Positions 58,821 through 64,000 of a stretch of 64,000 nucleotides of DNA are shown here, piece after piece. The notes beneath the pieces were generated by a model. The model made no database searches and had not been told where the DNA came from. It saw only the letters and a program-made list of their open reading frames with translations. The DNA comes from NC2004 sp050874905 (GTDB taxonomy: Bacteria; Bacillota; Clostridia; Lachnospirales; Lachnospiraceae): assembly GCA_050874905.1 (NCBI GenBank), contig JBNMLP010000013.1, positions 24,446-88,445 on the forward strand. Direction: 5' to 3'. The position numbers and the translations under genes are program-made. The first letter of the stretch is position 1. Each line of letters starts with the position of its first letter.

Positions 58821-59795
58821 TTAGTTTGCCAGTGTTAAGCTTAAATCATACTGGAAATCATCCAGCATATTATTGTGAATGTCGATGGATTCTGTAATGT
58901 CATAATCGACCAGGAGATCATTTTTGATCGCAACCATACGGTAGCTTTGTCCCTGCTTTAAAATTTCCACGGCGTAAGCCCCCATCAGAGAGCCGTACAT
59001 CCGGTCTTTGGCAGAAGGCTGTCCGCCACGCTGGATATAGCCAAGCACGGAAACGCGGGATTCAATGCCTGTCTTTTCGCGGATGATCTCGGCGAGTTTT
59101 GGGGCGTCGGTAACCCCTTCCGCAACGACAACCAGATAGCTGTCACGGCCGTCTTCGTGGCTCTTTTTGATCTTGTTTGTAATGCTGTCGAAGTTACCAT
59201 CCCATTTTTCCGGCAGCACAATGGCATCAGCCCCTGTTGCCATGCCTGCCCAGAGTGCAATGTAACCACGTTTCCTTCCCATCACCTCGACAACACTGCA
59301 GCGGCCGTGTGAAACAGAGGTGTCACGGATCTTGTCAATGGATTCCATTGCTGTGTTGGCAGCGGTATCAAAGCCTAAGGTATATTCGGTGCAGGCAACA
59401 TCACGGTCGATCGTGCCGGGGATGCAGATGGTGTTGATCCCTTCCTCACGAAAATCGATCGCTCCCCGCAGAGTGCCGTCACCACCGATGGCAACTAGCG
59501 CGTCGATTCCATTTGCCCGAAGATGATCCGCCGCCTGTTTGCGAAACTCTTTTTTCAGGAAGCGTTCACTTCTTGCGGTGTAAAGAATGGTACCACCGTG
59601 ATTATTGATATAGCGGACATCGTCCACCTGCAAAGGGCGGGTTTCCCAGTCAATGATGCCATCATAACCGCGAAGGATTCCGGTCACCTCGATGCCGGAA
59701 TGGGCGGCACTAAATACCACCGCGCGAATGGCAGAGTTCATTCCCGGAGCATCTCCTCCGCTTGTTAAAACAGCGATTTTTTTTATTGTATTCAT
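58821..59795 (-). CDS. pfkA: ATP-dependent 6-phosphofructokinase
   Basis: 324-aa phosphofructokinase that makes fructose 1,6-bisphosphate in glycolysis. TSGGDAPGMNSAIRAVV, GGDGTLRGA (Gly after GGD, as in ATP-dependent enzymes) and PGTIDRD with the catalytic Asp residues are present; the Asn of TIDND is Arg here. VSVLGYIQRGG and the final LSLTLAN are normal. Transcribed leftward on its own; AGGAGA precedes the ATG on the minus strand. Confidence 0.95.
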   Translation of the reverse strand: MNTIKKIAVLTSGGDAPGMNSAIRAVVFSAAHSGIEVTGILRGYDGIIDWETRPLQVDDVRYINNHGGTILYTARSERFLKKEFRKQAADHLRANGIDALVAIGGDGTLRGAIDFREEGINTICIPGTIDRDVACTEYTLGFDTAANTAMESIDKIRDTSVSHGRCSVVEVMGRKRGYIALWAGMATGADAIVLPEKWDGNFDSITNKIKKSHEDGRDSYLVVVAEGVTDAPKLAEIIREKTGIESRVSVLGYIQRGGQPSAKDRMYGSLMGAYAVEILKQGQSYRMVAIKNDLLVDYDITESIDIHNNMLDDFQYDLSLTLAN

Positions 59796-59929
59796 GAATT
59801 GTCTCCTTTTATATATATGGTATTTGAGTCAAAGGTATTTTTGTTTAAAAATCAGTATTCATATCCTAACATTTTTTTGTTTCCTTTTCAAGAAAGGCAA
59901 ATAAGAGGACGATTCCCATGAACATGTTC

Positions 59930-59958
59930 TTGTGAAACATGGCAAAATAGGGTATGAT
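59930..59958 (+). promoter_or_regulatory. guaA promoter
   Basis: TTGTGA, 17-bp spacer, TATGAT; about 100 bp of leader follow. No purine-riboswitch core was recognised in it. Confidence 0.6.
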
Positions 59959-60057
59959 GTAGGGAGAGCAAAAACAGATATTAAATATTTGGTCAATGCA
60001 CGAAAATAAGATAAAATGTCTGAGACAGACAGAGTTGTGATAGAAGGAGGAGACATT

Positions 60058-61632
60058 GTGAACAAGGAACTTGTTATTGTATTGGACTTTGGTGGTCAGT
60101 ACAACCAGTTAGTGGCGCGGCGTGTCAGAGAATGTAACGTCTACTGTGAGATTTATTCATACCGCATTGGGATTGAGAAGATTAAGGAAATGAATCCGAA
60201 GGGAATCATTTTAACAGGTGGACCGAACAGTTGTTATGAAGAGGGCGCACCGACATTTTCTAAAGAATTGTTTGAGTTGGGAATTCCCGTACTGGGACTG
60301 TGCTATGGTGCGCAGCTAATGCAGCATGTGCTGGGCGGTACGGTTGAGAAAGCACCGGTCAGAGAGTATGGAAAAACAGATGTGGTCGTAGATCCAACCT
60401 CGCCATTATTTGCCCAGGTGAGTAAAGAGACCGTCTGCTGGATGAGCCACTTTGATTATATTAAAGAAACAGCGCCGGGATTTTCTATTTGTGCGCATAC
60501 GGCAGATTGTCCGGTGGCAGCAGCCGAGAACCGGGAGAAGAATCTGTATGCGATCCAGTTCCATCCGGAGGTATTGCATACCGTAGAGGGAAGCAAGATG
60601 CTCAAAAATTTTGTCCGTGGTGTGTGTGGATGTGCCGGGGACTGGAGAATGGATTCCTTTGTGGAGGAACAGATCAAAGCCATCCGGGAAAAGGTTGGAG
60701 ATGGAAAAGTATTGCTGGCATTATCCGGCGGTGTGGATAGTTCTGTACTGGCAGCACTTCTGGCAAAAGCTATTGGTAAACAGTTGACCTGCGTTTTTGT
60801 AGATCACGGACTGTTGCGTAAAAATGAAGGCGATGAAGTAGAAGGCGTCTTCGGACCGGAAGGTGATTTTGATGTAAACTTTATCCGGGTAAATGCACAG
60901 GAACGTTACTATGCCAAATTAAAGGGAGCAACCGAGCCGGAAGCCAAACGTAAGATCATCGGAGAAGAATTTATTCGTGTATTTGAAGAAGAAGCGAAAA
61001 AGATCGGAGCAGTAGATTTCCTTGCACAGGGAACCATTTATCCGGATGTCGTGGAATCCGGACTGGGCGGAGAATCCGCTGTCATCAAGTCCCATCATAA
61101 CGTGGGCGGACTGCCGGAGAAGGTAGACTTTAAAGACCTGATCGAGCCATTGCGCAACCTGTTCAAAGATGAGGTGCGAAAAGTAGGATTAGAGCTCGGA
61201 TTGCCGGAATATCTTGTGTTCCGTCAGCCATTTCCAGGACCAGGACTTGGAATCCGTATCATCGGAGAAGTCAGTGCAGAAAAAGTGCGTATCGTACAGG
61301 ATGCAGATTATATTTACAGAAGTGAAGTCGATGCTGCTGCAAAGAAATATAAGGAAGAACATGGGGAGGAAGCACCATGGATGCCAAATCAGTATTTTGC
61401 AGCACTTACCAATATGCGAAGCGTTGGTGTTATGGGGGATGAGAGAACCTATGACTATGCCGTCGCATTACGCGCAGTGAAGACGATCGATTTCATGACA
61501 GCAGAGAGCGCACAGATTCCGTGGGAGGTATTACAGACGGTGATGAACCGTATTATCAATGAGGTCAGAGGAGTGAACCGATGCTTCTATGATCTGACGA
61601 GTAAACCGCCAGGAACGATAGAATTTGAATAA
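60058..61632 (+). CDS. guaA: GMP synthase (glutamine-hydrolysing)
   Basis: 524-aa enzyme converting XMP to GMP. The glutamine amidotransferase half has GLCYGAQLMQ with the catalytic Cys and HPEV; the synthetase half has the PP-loop LSGGVDSSVLAALL and ends with KPPGTIEFE. The GTG 60058 start has GAAGGAGGA seven bases upstream; an upstream frame to 60016 is probably not translated. The 3' end of guaA is a known insertion hotspot for genomic islands, and an integrative element begins shortly after it. Confidence 0.95.
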   Translation: MNKELVIVLDFGGQYNQLVARRVRECNVYCEIYSYRIGIEKIKEMNPKGIILTGGPNSCYEEGAPTFSKELFELGIPVLGLCYGAQLMQHVLGGTVEKAPVREYGKTDVVVDPTSPLFAQVSKETVCWMSHFDYIKETAPGFSICAHTADCPVAAAENREKNLYAIQFHPEVLHTVEGSKMLKNFVRGVCGCAGDWRMDSFVEEQIKAIREKVGDGKVLLALSGGVDSSVLAALLAKAIGKQLTCVFVDHGLLRKNEGDEVEGVFGPEGDFDVNFIRVNAQERYYAKLKGATEPEAKRKIIGEEFIRVFEEEAKKIGAVDFLAQGTIYPDVVESGLGGESAVIKSHHNVGGLPEKVDFKDLIEPLRNLFKDEVRKVGLELGLPEYLVFRQPFPGPGLGIRIIGEVSAEKVRIVQDADYIYRSEVDAAAKKYKEEHGEEAPWMPNQYFAALTNMRSVGVMGDERTYDYAVALRAVKTIDFMTAESAQIPWEVLQTVMNRIINEVRGVNRCFYDLTSKPPGTIEFE

Positions 61633-61665
61633 TTTATACGGCGAAATGAAGCTAGAATTTATGCT

Positions 61666-61691
61666 TGTTCCAAACAAATTTGTTTAGAACA
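61666..61691. repeat. 26-bp near-palindrome after guaA
   Basis: TGTTCCAAACAAATT / TGTTTAGAACA with one mismatch pair. It contains GTTTAG, which recurs near the divergent promoters at 62713, 62759 (inverted) and 62812. Direct TGGCAAC repeats at 61692 and 61703 follow. Probably regulatory or integrase-related sites of the second element. Confidence 0.45.
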
Positions 61692-61752
61692 TGGCAACGA
61701 TTTGGCAACATTTTTTCCGTTATTCATTGAGTAAATTATTTTATTGCATATA

Positions 61753-61803
61753 AAAACCTTACTGATTTTCAGTTGTGAGGACTGAAGTCGGTAAGGTTTT
61801 TTT
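61753..61803 (+). terminator. guaA terminator
   Basis: AAAACCTTACTGATTTTCAG pairs imperfectly with CTGAAGTCGGTAAGGTTTT, then T-run. Confidence 0.85.
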
Positions 61804-61825
61804 GCTGTGGTTTAGTAGATGAGAT

Positions 61826-61860
61826 AAATAAAAAGAGGACTTTCATGTTAAGAAAGTCCT
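61826..61860 (-). terminator. leftward terminator next to the tRNA fragment
   Basis: On the minus strand AGGACTTTC / GAAAGTCCT followed by CTTTTTATT. Confidence 0.8.
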
Positions 61861-61863
61861 AAA

Positions 61864-61889
61864 CGGAGCGGGGAGGATTCGAACCTCCA
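61864..61889 (-). tRNA. 3' fragment of a tRNA, probable left attachment site
   Basis: On the minus strand: T-arm GGAGG-TTCGAAT-CCTCC, then CCGCTCC and G, directly before a leftward terminator. No D-arm or credible anticodon arm is found upstream, so it is a 3' fragment, as left at an integration boundary. The amino acid is not certain. Confidence 0.55.
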
Positions 61890-61917
61890 AGCGATGCCCA
61901 AATCATTTTTACCTTGT

Positions 61918-61992
61918 TCACTTTAAATGCCGATTAGTTGAAGAATCCACTCCGCATGCACCGCTCACAATCCAATCAAACAAATTCGTCAT
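61918..61992 (-). CDS. 24-aa peptide
   Basis: ATG at 61992 on the minus strand with a strong AAAGGAG nine bases upstream; the product has a hydrophobic start and one Cys (IVSGACGVDSS). The frame is open upstream to 62121, giving a 67-aa hydrophobic variant that starts at a TTG. It lies next to the tRNA fragment. Whether it is expressed is uncertain. Confidence 0.3.
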   Translation of the reverse strand: MTNLFDWIVSGACGVDSSTNRHLK

Positions 61993-62184
61993 TTTGATAT
62001 CTCCTTTCACAACAACCCAAGTTTGAATCGAGGTAAACAGGAGTGAAATATAATCAACAGGAAGTCCTGCTTTCGTGAATAAGATAATAATGATTATTAG
62101 CATAGTTATATCAATGTGCAAATTAATTTTATCAAATTAAAGCTTATTTGTCACGATGCTTTTTTTGGTAACATAGGAAAAATT

Positions 62185-62646
62185 TTACTTCTTCTGCAGA
62201 GTTTCCAACGCCGGATACTTATACCTCCACTCATCGTATTGCTCTTTGGTGATCTCACCATGCTCCAGTTTGACTTTTTCTCGGAGCCATGTTTTGAGGT
62301 AGTCATTAAGCACTGAGTGAGGTTCTGTTATTGCCGGATCAAAGCGAAAGCAGCTCTTGCCATCATTATCTTCAATGGTCAGACCATACATATCTTCTAA
62401 TGCGAAGAATGTGTGCATGAGTCCCAAATAGTTGTCAATGTTTGGTACAGTTAATGCTTTTGTGTCAACTTCCAGCTTGTCAGCCATTTCTTTTATCAGT
62501 TCCTGTTTTGGAATGCGTGCTTCCGATTCGTACTGTGCCATGCGCACATCGGATGATTTGCCGTGAAAACCGAGCATTTCGCCAAGTTGCTTTTGTGTGA
62601 AGCCTTTTCGATTTCGGAAAAATTTGATCCTTTGTCCGATTGCCAT
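62185..62646 (-). CDS. XRE-family repressor of the second element
   Basis: 153-aa protein: helix-turn-helix near residues 5-58 (RIKFFRNRKGFTQKQLGEMLGFHGKSSDVRMAQYESEARIPK), then a helical domain containing YLGLMHTFFALEDMYGLTIED. ATG 62646 is chosen for GGAGG eight bases upstream. It diverges from the excisionase-integrase genes and probably represses them. Confidence 0.82.
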   Translation of the reverse strand: MAIGQRIKFFRNRKGFTQKQLGEMLGFHGKSSDVRMAQYESEARIPKQELIKEMADKLEVDTKALTVPNIDNYLGLMHTFFALEDMYGLTIEDNDGKSCFRFDPAITEPHSVLNDYLKTWLREKVKLEHGEITKEQYDEWRYKYPALETLQKK

Positions 62647-62722
62647 GTTTATTTCCTCCATTTTCTTGTTCGTTGCCATTTTGTGGTTATAAATGCAATG
62701 ATAAACATTTTTGTTTAGGTAG

Positions 62723-62751
62723 AGTATAGCATGAGGGAAATAGGATAGCAA
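62723..62751 (-). promoter_or_regulatory. leftward repressor promoter
   Basis: Minus strand: TTGCTA, 17-bp spacer, TATACT. GTTTAG lies five bases downstream. Confidence 0.6.
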
Positions 62752-62794
62752 GAGAAAACTAAACAAAAAAAGTTAATATTTTTCCGAAAACCAC

Positions 62795-62823
62795 TTGACT
62801 TAAATTAAAATGTTTAGTATTAT
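62795..62823 (+). promoter_or_regulatory. rightward excisionase-integrase promoter
   Basis: TTGACT, 17-bp spacer, TATTAT. A GTTTAG half-site (62812-62817) overlaps the spacer end, and CTAAAC lies at 62759-62764, as expected for repressor operators. Confidence 0.7.
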
Positions 62824-62894
62824 GTCAAACAACAACTTAAACAAATCAAGTTAGTGCATTGGTGCTTGTCATTACAGGAGAGGAGGTGGGGCTT

Positions 62895-63077
62895 ATGGAA
62901 AAGAGCTTTATGACGGTGGATGAAGTAGCAGAGGAATTGAAAGTGTCCAAATCCTATGCGTATAAGGTGGTCAGAGAGTTGAATGCAGAAATGCAGGAGC
63001 TTGGCTATCTGACAGTATCTGGAAGAGTGAACACGAATTTCTTTCGCAAGAAACTTTGTTATGGCAGCGAAGGATGA
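62895..63077 (+). CDS. xis: excisionase-like small DNA-binding protein
   Basis: 60-aa protein with a winged helix-turn-helix start MTVDEVAEELKVSKSYAYKVVRELNAEM, typical of Tn916-type or phage excisionase-like proteins. ATG 62895 follows GGAGG by about eight bases. It lies 41 bp before the integrase and should steer excision. Confidence 0.65.
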   Translation: MEKSFMTVDEVAEELKVSKSYAYKVVRELNAEMQELGYLTVSGRVNTNFFRKKLCYGSEG

Positions 63078-63118
63078 CTGTCATATGCAGAGAGTGCAGC
63101 CGGAAAGGAGATGATGCT

Positions 63119-64000
63119 ATGGCTGTGTATAAAGACGGTGATAAATGGCGTGTGATCTATCGTTATACCAACTGGCAGGGCGAACGGAAGCAGACGCAGA
63201 AAAGAGGTTTTAAGACGAAGCGGGAGGCGCAACAGTGGGAACGGGAGGTGATGTTGAAAAGCGAATCAAAGCTTGATATGACATTTGCCAGTTTTTTTGA
63301 AATCTATGAAGCGGACAAAAAGAAACGGGTAAAGGAAAACACATGGGAATCTAAGAGCCATATTATACAGACGAAGATACTGCCGTATTTTGGCAACCGC
63401 AAGATTGCGGAGATAGAGCCGAAGGATGTGATTGCCTGGCAGAGTAAACTTTTGGGATATCAGGGAGAGAATGGGGAAGTCTATTCACCCACGTACTTAA
63501 AGACGATCCACAGCCAGCTTAGTGCGATATTTAATCATGCGGTGCGATTCTATCACTTACCGAGTAATCCGGCACAGAAAGCCGGTACGATGGGGTGTGA
63601 AGAACATAAAGAAATGCTCTTTTGGATGAAGGAAGAATATCTGAAGTTTGCGGATGCTATGATGGACAAGCCGAGGTCATACTATGCATTTGAAATGTTG
63701 TATTGGTGTGGTGTTCGGATGGGAGAACTTCTAGCACTGACGCCGGCGGATTTTGATTTCGAAAGACAGACAGTGACGATCAAAAAATCATATCAGCGTT
63801 TAAAAGGGCGTGATGTTATTACATCTCCCAAAACGGTTAAAAGTAACCGCACGATCAAGATGCCAAAGTTTCTTTGTGAGGAAATGCAGAACTATATTCG
63901 AATGTTGTATGACATTGGCGAAAACGAACGAATCTTTCAGATCACAAAGTCATATCTGCATCATGAAATGGATCGTGGTGCCAAAGTGGCAGGGGTGAAA
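63119..64000 (+). CDS. int: tyrosine integrase (partial, cut by window edge)
   Basis: 294 residues are visible and the frame runs off the right edge. The N-terminus is an AP2-like arm-binding domain (AVYKDGDKWRVIYRYTNWQGERKQTQKRGFKTKREAQQWE), then a SAM-like core-binding domain (FASFFEIYEADKKKRVKENTW) and the start of the catalytic domain with the first Arg region (YWCGVRMGELLALTPADFDF). The catalytic H-x-x-R and Tyr lie outside the window. ATG 63119 has GGAAAGGAG upstream. It belongs to the second element. Confidence 0.9.
   Translation, partial: MAVYKDGDKWRVIYRYTNWQGERKQTQKRGFKTKREAQQWEREVMLKSESKLDMTFASFFEIYEADKKKRVKENTWESKSHIIQTKILPYFGNRKIAEIEPKDVIAWQSKLLGYQGENGEVYSPTYLKTIHSQLSAIFNHAVRFYHLPSNPAQKAGTMGCEEHKEMLFWMKEEYLKFADAMMDKPRSYYAFEMLYWCGVRMGELLALTPADFDFERQTVTIKKSYQRLKGRDVITSPKTVKSNRTIKMPKFLCEEMQNYIRMLYDIGENERIFQITKSYLHHEMDRGAKVAGVK

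Noticed and set aside
59401..59430. Inactivated phosphofructokinase (TIDRD in place of TIDND)
   Set aside because: Both catalytic Asp residues remain and, as far as I remember, Arg at this place is common in Clostridia enzymes.
59959..60057. Purine riboswitch in the guaA leader
   Set aside because: No recognisable purine-riboswitch core or paired loops; only a promoter and a plain leader.
61864..61955. A complete 91-base tRNA on the minus strand (CGGAGTG could pair with CGCTCCG)
   Set aside because: The pairing is out of register with the T-arm (the acceptor strand must be CCGCTCC), and no D-arm or anticodon arm is found. Only a 3' fragment is supported.

Overview
The window looks like a chromosome piece from a gut Clostridia bacterium, most likely a Lachnospiraceae member. 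This is judged from the style of the host proteins, the small early phage protein families and the strong AGGAGG ribosome sites; I could not run a database search. Three blocks are visible: an almost complete tailed prophage (1 to about 35,750), a stretch of ordinary chromosome (about 35,800 to 61,630), and the start of a second small integrative element (about 61,660 to the right edge).

Prophage, left to right. Immunity and switch region (1-2,330): the tail of an unseen gene, an ImmA/IrrE-type protease, a membrane protein, a leftward XRE repressor, and two divergent near-consensus promoters. Early region (2,185-13,980): many small phage proteins, an HUH rolling-circle-type initiator, an RNase H-fold protein, a protein resembling the anti-CRISPR family AcrIIA9, a PcfJ-like protein, YopX, an N6-adenine methylase split over two frames, a DUF4406 protein and a small probable late regulator. 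Late region (14,087-35,588): terminase, portal, a MuF head protein with toxin-like metalloprotease and JAB-like tail domains, scaffold, major capsid, head-tail connectors, tail tube, frameshifted tail chaperones, a Com-like zinc ribbon, tape measure, tail proteins, a large tail-fibre protein, holin and amidase. The right end is a tRNA-Thr 3' remnant (attR), so the integrase and attL should lie left of the window.

The prophage carries several layers of apparent control that gene annotation alone would miss. (1) A roughly 520-bp segment at the 3' end of the tail-fibre gene is bounded by 13-bp inverted repeats and carries, on the opposite strand and in the matching frame, a second fibre C-terminus: a candidate phase-variation switch. 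(2) Two copies of a structured RNA leader, with a compensatory base-pair change, sequester the ribosome sites of the tape-measure and tail-fibre genes; the first copy directly follows a Com-like zinc-ribbon gene. (3) Three copies of one late-promoter-like element precede the terminase, scaffold and holin genes. (4) A four-unit, 22-bp-spaced iteron array precedes the probable late regulator. (5) A 12-18 bp palindrome centred on CACCGGTG occurs four times, only in the prophage.

Chromosome. A DUF1287 protein; indolepyruvate:ferredoxin oxidoreductase (iorA, iorB) with a phenylacetate-CoA ligase-like enzyme; ung; an SDR; a LytR-C-domain surface protein; a YitT-type membrane protein; a sugar-ABC ATPase; a PucR-like regulator; ftsE-ftsX with an M23 peptidase and a CtpA-type protease (cell division and wall remodelling); uvrB-uvrA with a candidate LexA box; a lipid kinase; pfkA (leftward); and guaA.

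Right end. After guaA come a tRNA 3' fragment, a leftward XRE repressor, divergent promoters, an excisionase-like protein and a tyrosine integrase cut by the window edge.
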